From Mariannaea sp. PMI_226 (taxonomy: Eukaryota; Ascomycota; Sordariomycetes; Hypocreales; Nectriaceae), in the NCBI GenBank assembly GCA_024336345.1, contig JANFOG010000002.1:3100001-3164000 (forward strand): a DNA stretch of 64,000 nucleotides, read 5' to 3'. This document shows, piece by piece, positions 11,743 through 23,772 of this stretch. Position 1 is the first letter of the stretch; each line of letters opens with the position of its first letter. The notes beneath the pieces are model-generated. The model saw only the letters and a program-made list of their open reading frames with translations, did not search any database and was not told the DNA's origin. The position numbers and the translations under genes were made by a program.

Positions 11743-12502
11743 CTATTCCACCTTCTTGAGGGGCTTGTGAGCTTCCTTCTGGGCTTGCTCATAGCCGTTC
11801 ACCTTGCCATAAACCCATTTCAGGCCAGAAGATGACGCCGTAACTAAGCCAGCAGAGAAAGTGAATAGGAAGACACGCTGCGTAGTCGTAAGGAATTCAA
11901 ACAGTGGATATGGATACCTAGTTCATGTTAGCAACTTGAAGATTTCCCTTCCCAGGGTTATTGCCAACTCACCATCCGTTGTTACTAAAGCATAGCTCAA
12001 CCCAATACCAGTAAGCAAAAGCCAGCCCGGTACCGAGGGCCATGACCGAGTAGACAGGGATAGTCCATGGAGGGCTGAAAAGAACGAGATCTAGTGTCAG
12101 AAAGATCGTTGGAGCAAGATGAAATCCCAGATCTGGGATAAGATCAAGCTCCATCCCCTCCGGGACGACTAGGCGGGAGTCGATAACACGAATACCCCAG
12201 TACAGAATCGAGATGACCGCTTCCAAGGGCGTGGCAATAACAGCTACCGCATTTTTCGCCTGGAACACGGCGGGAATCTTTGTTACATCCGCCAAGATGC
12301 CGAGGGCAAAGGTGGCTTGAGACAGAGCGAGGCCAACAATGGTGAGGTATTGGAAATACCAACCGTAGGCTTCGGCTGTAGGGGTGTCCCATGTATTCAG
12401 GAAACGGAAGTTGTAGGTGAAAGATGCTACTCCTAGGATGTGGAGCAGCAGGGACAATGATGTGGATGGCGACGACAGTCGCTGAAGAGGGTGACGAGCC
12501 AT
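11743..12502 (-). CDS. FAR-17a/AIG1-like integral membrane protein
   Basis: Two exons (12502-11973 and 11917-11743) join in frame to 234 aa. The 55-nt intron has GTGAGT, CTAAC and CTAG, and the join restores an NGWYPYP motif across the junction. NG-(F/W)-YPYP near the C-terminus, several hydrophobic helices and a short cytosolic Lys/Glu-rich tail are the signature of the FAR-17a/AIG1-like family. Hydrophobic segments lie near residues 15-30, 45-65, 80-105, 125-150, 155-172 and 180-205. Animal members (AIG1, ADTRP) are reported to hydrolyse fatty-acid esters of hydroxy fatty acids; the fungal function is inferred only by similarity. It is divergent from CYP15, sharing a 0.64-kb upstream region. 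Confidence 0.82.
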
Positions 12503-13139
12503 ATTGTGATAGGATTACCCGTGAATAGGGCTGGCTAGTAAGAATAGGGGGATGGGAATTGGAGTTTGAGGTCTTGTTTGAGGGGAAACTACGGCGCGGT
12601 TCTTTTAATAAATGAGATAGTGTTCCTCAGTGGGATCCGCGGGCTTCGGCAACAAAACAAGTCAAAGAGCGTGCCAAGGTTGGGGATCTCACATGTACGA
12701 AAGGAAAGCTCCGAACCGAAAGGGAGACTTGGTTGGCGGACTTCACTTTCGGGCTATTGATGACCACTTTGCACTCCGTCTCCGTTCAATGTCTTGCCTC
12801 GAATTGCCTAGCTAGGTAGGTAGTTACTATTTAGGTAGAGCCATCATGAGCTCAGCTGCGGGCCTGTACGGAGATGGGCGGCTTTTGGTGGAAGACCCAA
12901 GCCACACGCTCTTGAGACCGTGCAAGCTGCGCCACACGAGGCTGAGAGCTTCAAGTCGCGACGCATTGGAGTGTCGGAGCTGCTTTTGGTAGCCTGGCTC
13001 CCCCAAAAAAATAAAAGGGTATCAACAACATTTGATCTCATGATCCCCACGAACAAAACAAAATCTTGAATGTTCTGCAACTAGATATTTCGTCCTTCTT
13101 TCCAAAACCCAGCTAGTCAGAAGAGAATACTCCGCCAAT
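12503..13139. promoter_or_regulatory. Shared divergent promoter region, FAR-17a-like gene and CYP15
   Basis: This 637-bp gap separates two genes transcribed away from each other, so both promoters must lie in or near it. I see a TAGGTAGGTAG run at about 12813-12823 but no clear TATA box and no gene. Confidence 0.5.
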
Positions 13140-15152
13140 ATGCCGTCAGACTTAGCTGTTGAGGACGACAACCAGTCGCAAAAGCGCAGTCACTCCGAGT
13201 ATCGGGAGGATGAAGATGGTACGTTCTGTTCTCCTCTTGACACAAGTACTTTGTGCGTCCTAACGAACCACTAGATAGCTCCTCTGACGATGATATGGGT
13301 CCCCAGCTGCCCTCGGAAGCCCCGAAGAAGAAGCGACGAATCCTGCCCCATGAGAAGCTCTACGTTGCCGCACTCCCCAAGGCTGCCCGATACTCGAAAT
13401 CCCTGATGCACAAGGAGCAGGTCCTATTCACAACCTGGACGCCACTGACAGACTTTCTAATTACCTCCTCTATCGACGGCGTCGTCAAGTTCTGGAAGAA
13501 GGTGGCCCAGAATATCGAGTTCGTCAAGGAGTTCAAGGCACACAACGGCGAAATCAAATCGGTCTCTGTGAGCAAGGATGGCCGGAGTTTTGCGACTGCT
13601 GGCGCCGATGGGACGGTCAAAATATTTGATGTCATCACTTTCGACCTCCTCTCGATGATATCCCTCAACTACGTGCCCAACTGCGTGTGTTGGGTGCACC
13701 GCAAGGGAGCCTCTCTGCCACTGCTGGCCATTTCTGAACAATCGAAGCCATTGATACACATATATGACGGCAGAGGGGAGAAGGAGGAACCGATTCATAC
13801 AATCAAGGGTCTGCACAGAAGTCCAGTGCATTTAATGGCGTTCAACGAGGCCTATGATTGCGTGGTTTCGGCGGACGAGAAGGGCATGTTGGAGTACTGG
13901 CGACCGAACGGGAATTACGAGAAGCCCGAGGGAGTCTTCGAGTACAAGAGCTCAACAAACCTCTTTGACTTTAAGAAGGCCAAGTCGGTGCCGACTTGTC
14001 TCACCATCTCTCCCAACGGAAAGCAGCTCGCAACCTTTTCGCTCCCAGACCGCAAGGTTCGCATCTTCGACTTTGCGACAGCCAAGTCCTATCGCACATA
14101 CGATGAGTCCCTCGAGATAATTGAAGAGATGCACAGGGCGGGTACGGGCGCAATCAAGCTAGACAATGTGGAATTCGGACGAAGAGCGGCCCACGAGCGA
14201 GAAGTCGAATCAGAAACGCTCAGGGACAAATCAAATGTCATCTTTGATGAATCCGGAAACTTCATCATATATGGATCCATGCTTGGAATCAAGGTCCTAA
14301 ACACCTACACCAACAAAGTGGTCAAGGTGTATGGCAAAGATGAAAGCGTTCGAGCTGTGAACCTGGCTATCTATCAAGGACAGCCACAAAAGAAAGGTGT
14401 GATGACGGTGGATATGGGTGCTTCGAGCAACCCATTGCTACAAGAGGCCGAAACCCGCGATCCCATCTTGGTGACGACAGGTGTTGGCAAGGTTCGGTTT
14501 TACATGTATACGAACGAGGAGGACTTTTCCAAGTCAACAAGAGATGTTCAAAACGAGCGACCAACCATTCTCGGACATAAGAAGGACGCAAAGACGAAGG
14601 CTGCTGAGACAGGCACAGGAGCCATCCTTCACACAACCTATGGCGATATCCACATCCGCCTGTTCCCTGATGCGGCACCAAAGGCGGTGGAGAACTTTGT
14701 CACCCACTCCAAGAATGGATACTATAACAATACCATCTTCCATCGAGTGATTCGCAAGTTCATGTTGCAAGGAGGAGACCCTCTGGGTGATGGTACTGGA
14801 GGCGAGAGCATATGGGGGAGGGAGTTTGAGGACGAGTTCAGCAGTCTCAAGCATGATAAGCCCTATACTGTAAGCATGGCTAATGCGGGCCCTAACACGA
14901 ATGGTAGCCAGTTCTTTATCACAACGGAAAAAACGGTACGTTGCATTTCCACACACACACACACACACAACATAATCTATTCCAATGCAGCTTGGTGACT
15001 AACATGCATGGTAGCCATGGTTGGATGGAAAACATACGGTATTTGGACGAGCGACGCAAGGATTTGACGTGATACACAAAATTGAGGCTGTGAGGACGCA
15101 TAAGGAGAAACCAGAAGAGGATATCAAAATCCTAAACATTGATGTTGTGTGA
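13140..15152 (+). CDS. cyp15: WD40-repeat cyclophilin (peptidyl-prolyl cis-trans isomerase CYP15/PPWD1 type)
   Basis: This is a peptidyl-prolyl isomerase with an N-terminal WD40 propeller, the PPWD1/CYP15 type, associated in other eukaryotes with spliceosomes. Three exons (13140-13218, 13275-14935, 15015-15152) join to 625 aa. The acidic Ser/Asp-rich N-terminus is followed by a basic PKKKRR cluster (possible nuclear signal). WD repeats span about residues 65-400, with typical [17 protein letters not shown] strands. The cyclophilin domain is about 475-625, with [29 protein letters not shown] and [11 protein letters not shown]. The catalytic Arg (FHRVI), the Phe/Met/Gln wall and the Trp of PWLDGKH are all present, so it should be active. 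The last intron separates ITTEKT from PWLDGKH and carries a CA microsatellite; without splicing the domain would lose its last 45 residues. Confidence 0.93.
14950..14969. repeat. CA microsatellite in the last CYP15 intron
   Basis: Ten CA units lie about 15 bases after the donor of the 79-nt intron 14936-15014. Being inside a short intron close to the donor, its length may vary between strains and could affect splicing; the effect is inferred. Confidence 0.85.
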
Positions 15153-16380
15153 GCTGTTGTAGTACAGTACCTACCATCAGGTAGCAGCATGGGAAAGGAC
15201 ACGGGACGGCAACTCTCCATGCAAGAGGGTGAGACATGATTTGAGCGGTGAATTGACGCGGCTCAGAGCTCTGATTTGATTCACCACCAAAGTTACCATT
15301 CTATCAACGTTGTCTAGCAAGTGATATAAAGCGGTATTAGCCAATGGGACCATATTACTAAAGCTCGTGGTGCTAATTTCGGAATGTAACCACGATAGAG
15401 CCCGAGATAGGTACCAAATGTATATGGGATGTCAAAATCCAGCCCTTTGGTTGACAAGCTTGACATTGGGCCGAGTTTTGGGAGGGGCCCTACCAACATC
15501 AGCGCCTTTCCTGACGAGGGAGGTGGCGGATGGAGCCCGCCTGCGAGGCCTTATTTTCGTATGGCGACTTTAGGGTGGTGTGCGAGGTACCAACCGTGTC
15601 TATCTAGTTGATTGCATGAGGCAGCGAGATAATATGAACAATCTCGTTATTCGAAAGCATAGGTACGCCAGCCCTTGGTAGGTAGGGGTAGGTACCTAAC
15701 ACTCTAAGTTAGGTGGCTATTCTGGTGCATACAGTCAGTGGGTGTAGGTAGTTAATTGGGTGACTACACAGGTATAGAGGTACTTTGGTCGTATTCTGCT
15801 AGGTATCAAATGTGCTACGAACGTGTAACGTGCCGTAAATAATTTATTGTAGTATCATGGTGCTGTGCCGTCCTGTACTGCGCTGTACTATGCTAGACTG
15901 GATCACACTGTATTGTACTGTACGGAGTGTTTTGGACCATGTTAATCAATGGATGAGGAGGTTATTGACTGGGCCCGCCGCCAATCAGTGCGGGGCAGTT
16001 GACAAGCTGTCCCAATCTGGGGAACAAACAGACACAGGGAACGGGGCAGAAGGTGGACAGACGGTGGACGAAAGGGTGGACGGGAGGTGGACATTGCTTT
16101 GCCTGTGAAGAAGTGTGTGACACATCAACGACCGACGCCGGCGCACAATGGGTAAGGGTGTGCAAAGGTAGGTAGGTAGGCAAGTATTTTTCCCCTCCGG
16201 CGAATCCCTCCTCTTCAGCTTTTTTTTTTCTCTTCCTCTTCTTATTCTACAAACTACTTTGCACTTCTTGAATATATCTCCCTTACTTAGCTTGGGAATT
16301 GACTTGTTCTGTTTCTTTTAATCTTCTCCTTGCAATACCCAGCATATACCCCAATACCCTCGCTCCCACATACCGTCATC
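15153..16380 (+). promoter_or_regulatory. Upstream region of DAHP synthase
   Basis: This 1.2-kb gap lies between the CYP15 stop and the DAHP synthase start. It contains TAGGTA-type runs (about 15678-15695 and 16168-16183) and alternating TGTACTGTA sequence around 15880-15925. The last 180 bases are C/T-rich, as is usual before a well-expressed fungal gene. No supportable coding region is seen. Confidence 0.5.
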
Positions 16381-17729
<1,349 letters not shown>

Positions 17730-18405
17730 ACCTAGTCGCCCTGCATGTCAATGAAATGAGAGCAATCTTCTAGCTCCTCTCAAGTCGAAAAGTTTGAAAG
17801 ACGAAGACGGACACAGCGGTGGATGTGCACATTTTCAGTTACACGGAATTTACTTTTTTACAGCGTGTACAGAAACTGAATCTTTGCTCTGGGAAGGCTT
17901 GCATAATTGCTTATTGCAGGTTGAGGGCTGGAGTTTATTGGAAATCGATTTAATGGATAGATAAAAGCAACAAAAACGCGATTGAGCGAAATGTGCTTGA
18001 ATGATGGGAGGCGGAAATGAAAAATTTTGGGCATCTCGCCAATGATCCGAAGAGGGCGACATCGTGTACTGTTTCTTTGTCCCTCGCGCACTGTATGACT
18101 TAGCGCCTAAAAAATGTTGATTTGTAGTAGACTTAGCTGGCCAGCACGAAGCGTTGTAACTATATACACACTGTACGGACCAGACAGAGCTCCTAGCTGG
18201 CATTTTCATAATCTCCCAAAGCCGGAGCCTCGTCATCCCATCATCCCCAAGATTTTCAGCTCATCACAATTTTGCCGTCAGCTATTTATCACTGGTAATA
18301 ACTAGATTTGCTATCAACTCTCAGCCTCCGCGACTCCTCCCTCAAAAATTCTCCCGAGTATCATCTTTTTCCTTCTGCTTGACGCGACGGTCGACTGGCG
18401 CGATT
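17730..18405 (+). other. Intergenic region between aro3 and the C2H2 protein
   Basis: This 0.68-kb region should contain the aro3 3' end and the promoter of the C2H2 gene. Frames of 60-128 codons on both strands have no recognisable content. The sequence before 18406 is moderately C/T-rich. Confidence 0.5.
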
Positions 18406-19532
18406 ATGGCTCGCGACTATACACCTCCCGAATCACCCCTTTCCTCGATGGACGAATCGGAGCCTTATGAGGAAGAGGCGCATGACGAAGAAGAAACAAC
18501 ATTGCGACCCTCAAAGCGACAGCGAGTTGATGCTGGCTCGACGACGTCCTCAGCTGTCGTTCCCGATGCCGAACCGGAGACTGTACCGGAGCCTGATGCC
18601 CTCGAAGGCATGTCAGATGTATCTTCCGATACTTCAGGCGACATCCCCAGCTCGCCTATCAATGCGCGATTAGATGAGGAAGACTTTCAGGACCAAGTCA
18701 CCGTTTGCGACTGGGATGGTTGTCCGGCTGGCGACCAGGGCAACATGGACAAGCTCGTTGAGCACATACACAATTCACATATCGAGAATCGACAGAAGAA
18801 ATACACTTGTGAATGGAGGAGCTGCAACCGAAAGGGACTGCCTCATGCGAGTGGCTACGCACTCAAAGCCCATATGCGCAGCCACACCAGAGAGAAGCCT
18901 TTCTACTGTTACCTACCAGGTATGATGATGATGACTGCTAGGCTATGCCTTGCTCCGTCACTGATACCAGTTCATTACTGACACAATGCACAGAGTGTGA
19001 CCGATCTTTTACCAGATCCGACGCGTTAGCGAAGCATATGCGAACAGTACACGAAACTGAGGCGTTACGTCCCTCCGATCCAGTACCAAAGTCGATGCAG
19101 TCAGGTCCCGTCAAGGGGAGCAAACTCAAGATTATCATCAAGACTCCCCAATCCCACGGAAACCAAGACGACTCGGGCGATGCTGCCAATGGCGACGACC
19201 ACAACCCAGAGTACTTTACGCAACTCACTGAGGAGCTCTTTGACCGAGAAGAGTTAGCGTTCCCCGTCGACAAGCTGTATCGCAAGTGCTACTGGGAAGC
19301 AAAGTGGGCTGATGAGGTTGGAGAGTCACTGAAGAAGGAGTGCAAGGAGTGGGAAGAGATGTATTACAAGGAGTGGCTGGAGAAAGAAGTGCTCCTGTCA
19401 CAAGTGATTAAGGGCGAAGTGGACTGGCACGGCCGACGACAGGCAATTCTCTCCGGGACCGCCGATGTACAGGTTCCCGGAGCGATTGAGAGTGTAGAGA
19501 AAGATGTGCAAGAAGAAGAAGAGAAGTCCTAG
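18406..19532 (+). CDS. iec1: Three-finger C2H2 zinc-finger protein, probable Iec1-type INO80 complex subunit
   Basis: Two exons (18406-18919, 18994-19532) join across a 74-nt GTATGA...ACAG intron to 350 aa. The ATG at 18406 (MARDYTPPES) is the first in frame. An acidic Ser/Glu-rich N-terminus with a KRQR cluster precedes three C2H2 fingers: Cys101/106-His120/125, Cys135/140-His156/160 and Cys168/173-His186/191. The intron falls inside the third finger. A basic KLKIIIKTP stretch and a charged helical C-terminus (about 260-345, rich in Trp, Glu and Lys) follow. Fingers of GLI/YY1 spacing plus this tail match the fungal proteins annotated as INO80 remodelling subunit Iec1. I base that on overall layout, and a different C2H2 regulator remains possible. 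Confidence 0.78.
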
Positions 19533-19998
19533 AACGATCGGTTCTACATACGATTCTACACGATTCTACAGTTGGAGAAACGAGAAGCAGGCTATCAAAC
19601 AAGAACGTGTATGAAATTTCAAAGATGGGCTTGAAGGTCGAAGGAGAGGTGGAGGTCAAATCCAAGACATCACCTCTGCAACAGGAATTTAGGGCTCTGA
19701 TAAAAAGGGGGATCATAACGACGACGCTCTAGTTGAGAGCATCCATCTAGCAAATGGTGTTCTGGGAGAAGGTTTTGTAACATCACAAGTATAACAAGGG
19801 GAGTTTGGCGGCAATTGGCTACGGGGCTACTGGAGGACACTTGAAGAAGGAAAGCGGGTGTATCTATTTGTATTTTTTTTTGTTCTTGTGTTGCAAATCA
19901 TGTTATATTTCTAGGTTCATAAGGCGGCCTCGGGTCTGATAATACAAAATAGAACCAATGAGGGGATATCTTTATACCAATTAATATCAGACAACAAG
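19533..19998. other. Intergenic region between convergent genes
   Basis: This 466-bp gap holds the 3' ends of the C2H2 gene (plus) and the small membrane-protein gene (minus). It has a short direct repeat (ACGATTCTACA twice at about 19550-19571) and a T run at 19874-19882. No gene is seen. Confidence 0.5.
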
Positions 19999-20762
19999 TT
20001 ACTTGGATAACGCCTTCTTCTTGGCCCGGTACGACTCTGAGTTCTTGAAGGGGAACCCACTGGTGCCCTGGTCGAAGCGATGGTACCGACTTGTCATGGC
20101 CTTGTCGCCCGCAAACATAACGCAGTACATTCCAAACGAGGCGAAGATGGAGCTGCTAAGGCAGCCAAGCGCAAAGCCCATCTCACCAGACCAGCTGTAG
20201 CGGCCATAGCAGTAAAAGGCGGCTGAGGCATGATGGAAAGTCGAGATTAGGATCGCGGCGCTGGCGTATGGAGAGATTTCGTCGCCTTTGGCTGTGCGCA
20301 CCAGGTTAGTGAAAAACGGCATGGAGAGGGATGGGGGGCCTATGGGGGGAAAAGATGATGTACCGTCGGCCGCGGAGGTTAGAGGCACGGCGCCGGATAG
20401 GACGACAACCGTGAGGCCAAGAGCTAAGAGGGCGAAGCCGAGCGAGCGAGCGAAATATGTTTCCAGCGCTGAGAGAGCGTGAGCATTAAGCGAGATCGCG
20501 ATACCATCGCTGGGTGTTGGATTGAGAGGCGGAAGAAGGGCTTATACTTACAGCTTGGGGCTTCATATTCTGATCGCAGGAGAGAGTTGATAAAGGACGG
20601 CCACAGGATGAGAGGCAGGGCTTGGGTGCTCAACCAAGCGAGGTTGCCGAAGCTGTAAGATGCGATGGCCTGAGGAGGGAGCCCGTCAGTATTCTGTCAG
20701 AGAGAAGGGTCATCTTCCAGTTTGTCGTGTAGGAACCTGGGCAGGTATGTGCTTACACTCAT
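19999..20762 (-). CDS. Small fungal integral membrane protein, unknown function
   Basis: Four exons (20762-20757, 20669-20552, 20468-20364, 20291-19999) join in frame to 173 aa. The first exon contains only Met-Ser. Introns have GTAAGC, GTAAGT and GTACAT donors. The third intron (20363-20292, 72 nt, CTAAC branch, ACAG acceptor) is a multiple of three without stop, so an unspliced 197-aa form is also possible. Four hydrophobic stretches are seen: around LAWLSTQALPLILWP, the LGFALLALGLTVVVLSG segment, SAAILISTFHHASAAFYC, and the glycine/serine-rich segment before YCVMFAGD. The C-terminus is basic and soluble. I recognise no catalytic motif. It is probably a conserved fungal hypothetical membrane protein, divergent from NAR1. 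Confidence 0.72.
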
Positions 20763-22012
20763 AGCTCAGATATATTCTTTCAAGTAATTGAATAGCAAAT
20801 AATGTTTAATGTCTGTTTGATTATTATGTTGATGTTGCCCGAGTTTATTCTTAAAACAACGATTGGGGACAGTGGAGGGATCGGGAATATATGTGGATTT
20901 ATCCTAATAGCTTGTCGTCATGATGGGAGGCTTAGTAGAGTCGGCCCATGGACACCTTGACACCTTAAACTCGGCGCTTCAAGAGACGACGAAGAGGGTT
21001 TTGTCGACGTCACTGATTTAAGACGGGGGGCCTAATTAACCCACTTGCGAAAAAGGGCCACCACCAAAGTACAATGTATGTGCCAGTTTCGGTGCATCGG
21101 GGTACCTACCACCTCTTCGTGACGCAACAGACCTATCAGTGCCTTTTGCTAGGTACTATCCATCCATCTTTCTTCTGTATCTAGTGGCTTTTATTTTTCC
21201 CGCCTCCCTCTGCAAGCAAATAGAAGCAATAGTAGGTACACTACACTACGCAACTCAAGGTACATGAGGTAAGTCCCTACAGTAGGCCAACTCTAGTACA
21301 TAACGTATGTACAGACAGTATGTACTAATCAGATGCCGAAAGATAAGATAATGGTAAAATTACCCACTTGCCCAATTACAGTATATGCCGCCACCCTCCC
21401 CCCAAGTCCGATCTCGCTTCGCCTCCCGTGGGCCACTTCTTTTCCCTCCCGTCACTCGTTCGTGCTGCCAGGGTAGAAACCATTGCAAATCCTCCCTCTT
21501 CTATTGCCCGGAAATACATTATTTTGGAACCACTTATCGCTTGACCCATACGCTTCCGACGAACCGCATTTGTAAGTCGGAGCCGGGACGCACGCTATCA
21601 AAACCCTTGACAGGCGTCTACTTCAAGTCTCTAGGGCCCATACAATCAATTATTCAACTCGACTCTTTGTCGCTCTTCTCCTTCTTGCTCTTGCTTCATC
21701 AGTTGCTGAAAACCATTTATTTGGTTCTCGAATCATCGATCTCACTGGAGAACCTCTAAATAGACTAATTCGCCTCTTGATATAAACCAAAACAATTGTC
21801 CCCATATATTTGTCAGCCCCTCCCTGCGAGTTCCAGAACACCGAAAATTTCCCAACGGGTACACCACGAAAGCATTGGGTCTGCAGGAGCCGCCACCCAA
21901 AATCCAACCACGAAACCTGCGACATCACGCTGAAAGAGCCTATTTCCAACATACCGACGTAATCTACAACAATAAGGCCTTCGATTTCTACACTTCTTAC
22001 GAACCGGGCGCC
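20763..22012. promoter_or_regulatory. Divergent promoter region, small membrane protein and NAR1
   Basis: This 1.25-kb region lies between two divergently transcribed genes. The half nearer NAR1 is C/T-rich (about 21390-21720). GTAC-rich short motifs occur around 21230-21330. The frame upstream of the NAR1 ATG is open for at least 46 codons but has no ATG. Confidence 0.5.
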
Positions 22013-23743
22013 ATGAGTGCCATTCTCTCCGCCGACGATCTTAACGACTTCATTTCTCCCGGTGTCGCATGTATCAAACCTATCGAGACCCTCCCTACTG
22101 CCCCGCCCCCGCAGTCCAACGAATTCGAAGTAATCCTCGACGGCCAACAGCCGACCGTAAACACGAATGCGCCTGCTCAGATCTCTTTGACTGATTGCCT
22201 TGCCTGCTCTGGTTGCGTTACCTCTGCAGAGGCTGTCCTAGTCAGTCTTCAGAGTCACGCTGAGGTGCTGTCCACGTTGGACGCCGCACCTGCCCTGCGA
22301 ATAGTAGGACCAGACAACAATGGAAAGTTCACTGTAGAAGGACTTGAGGATGAAAATGCAAAGCTCTTTGTTGCCAGTGTAAGCCCTCAAACAAGGGCAA
22401 ACTTGGCGGCAGCTTGCGGTGGCAATACTTCGGACAGGGATGTGGCATATATGCTGGACAACTTGCTCAAGGGCCCTGATGGTATTGCCAATGGTGGAAA
22501 GTGGAAGAATGAGTTCACTTGGGTCGTCGATACCAATACTGCCAGAGAAGCAACCCTCGTTCTTGGTTCTGATGAAGTTTTCAAGGCTGGACAACAAGGC
22601 CTTGCCACTCCTTCAAACCCCATTTTAGCATCATCATGCCCTGGCTGGGTATGTTACGCTGAAAAGACACATCCGCATGTCCTCCCCCACCTATCCAAGG
22701 TCAAATCTCCGCAAGCTCTTATGGGCACTCTGCTCAAGACAACTTTGAGCCGGTTGTTGAACATCTCCCCAGCGAGGATCTGGCATTTAGCCATTATGCC
22801 TTGCTTCGATAAGAAGCTCGAGGCAAGTCGTGAGGAGCTCACAGATCAAGTTTGGGCTGGTGAAAGCTCAGAGGGAAGAGGAATTCGTGACGTAGACTGC
22901 GTCATTACAAGCAAAGAAATACTCATGCTTGCCGAGTCCAGGGGCCTCGATTTCTTCAACATCCCAAAGACACCACCCACCAGCTCAAGTTCAATGCCTT
23001 TCCCTGACGCAAACATCAATAAGTTTCTTTTTCCCAATCGGAGGTCGAGGAACCCTGTCCGAGAGGCGGGATCTTCGGGGGGTTTGTTGTATCATATCCT
23101 GCAAAGCAGAGCGGCGCAGACCCCCGGCGCAGAGATTGTCACTACCCGCGGCCGCAATGTTGATGTTGCAGAGTATTCAGTAGTTGTTGACGGTGAACCA
23201 GTCTTCAGGGCAGCGCGATATTATGGATTCAGAAATATCCAGAACTTGGTGCGACGGTTGAGACCTGCTCGACCATCACGCATGCCCGGCGGCAAGCCTT
23301 TTGGCAGTGCCCGAAAACCTGTAGGTAAGGCTGCTTCTCTTGAGTACGGCTATGTCGAGGTCATGGCTTGCCCGGGAGGGTGCACAAATGGGGGAGGTCA
23401 GATTAAAGTTGATGACCCTATTATCATGGAGCGTAAGGGCTCTTCTGGGAAGCCAGGCCCACAGGAACAAAAAGTCTGGCTGGCGGAGATTGATGAGGCT
23501 TACTTCTCAGGAGAAGAAGCCCAGCTTGAGAATGGTAATGGTGTTTACGGGGATGTTGTGGGTGGCATCTCCCGTTCGTACATATATGATATCCTGACGC
23601 ATTGGGTGGATGTCACAGGCATAAGCTTGGATAGACTAGCATTCACGAGCTATCGTGAGGTGATTAGCGACGTTGGAAAGGACAAAACCACAGATACCGA
23701 GAGAGTGGTACAGCTGGCTGGAAAGATTGGAGGCGGATGGTAA
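22013..23743 (+). CDS. nar1: Cytosolic Fe-S cluster assembly factor NAR1
   Basis: NAR1 is an iron-only-hydrogenase-like protein of the cytosolic iron-sulfur assembly (CIA) pathway that passes clusters to the CIA targeting complex. The single exon from ATG 22013 (MSAILSADDL) gives 576 aa, the usual fungal length. The N-terminal cluster ligands are visible as Cys20 and the CLACSGC motif (Cys62, 65, 68). The C-terminal ligands are Cys209 (SSCPGW), Cys264 (MPCFDKK), Cys453 and Cys457 (MACPGGCTNGGGQI). All eight are present, so the protein should bind two 4Fe-4S clusters. The EAGSSGGLLYHI segment is also typical. It lacks the hydrogenase-maturation context, so it is not a hydrogenase. Its stop is 29 bases from that of the convergent SUZ-domain gene. 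Confidence 0.95.
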   Translation: MSAILSADDLNDFISPGVACIKPIETLPTAPPPQSNEFEVILDGQQPTVNTNAPAQISLTDCLACSGCVTSAEAVLVSLQSHAEVLSTLDAAPALRIVGPDNNGKFTVEGLEDENAKLFVASVSPQTRANLAAACGGNTSDRDVAYMLDNLLKGPDGIANGGKWKNEFTWVVDTNTAREATLVLGSDEVFKAGQQGLATPSNPILASSCPGWVCYAEKTHPHVLPHLSKVKSPQALMGTLLKTTLSRLLNISPARIWHLAIMPCFDKKLEASREELTDQVWAGESSEGRGIRDVDCVITSKEILMLAESRGLDFFNIPKTPPTSSSSMPFPDANINKFLFPNRRSRNPVREAGSSGGLLYHILQSRAAQTPGAEIVTTRGRNVDVAEYSVVVDGEPVFRAARYYGFRNIQNLVRRLRPARPSRMPGGKPFGSARKPVGKAASLEYGYVEVMACPGGCTNGGGQIKVDDPIIMERKGSSGKPGPQEQKVWLAEIDEAYFSGEEAQLENGNGVYGDVVGGISRSYIYDILTHWVDVTGISLDRLAFTSYREVISDVGKDKTTDTERVVQLAGKIGGGW

Positions 23744-23772
23744 AGCGTAAAAAAGATGTCGATAGATTAAAA

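Noticed and set aside
22013..23743. Reading NAR1 as an iron hydrogenase
   Set aside because: Length, the N-terminal single CLACSGC cluster and the C-terminal tail match the CIA factor NAR1, not an anaerobic hydrogenase.
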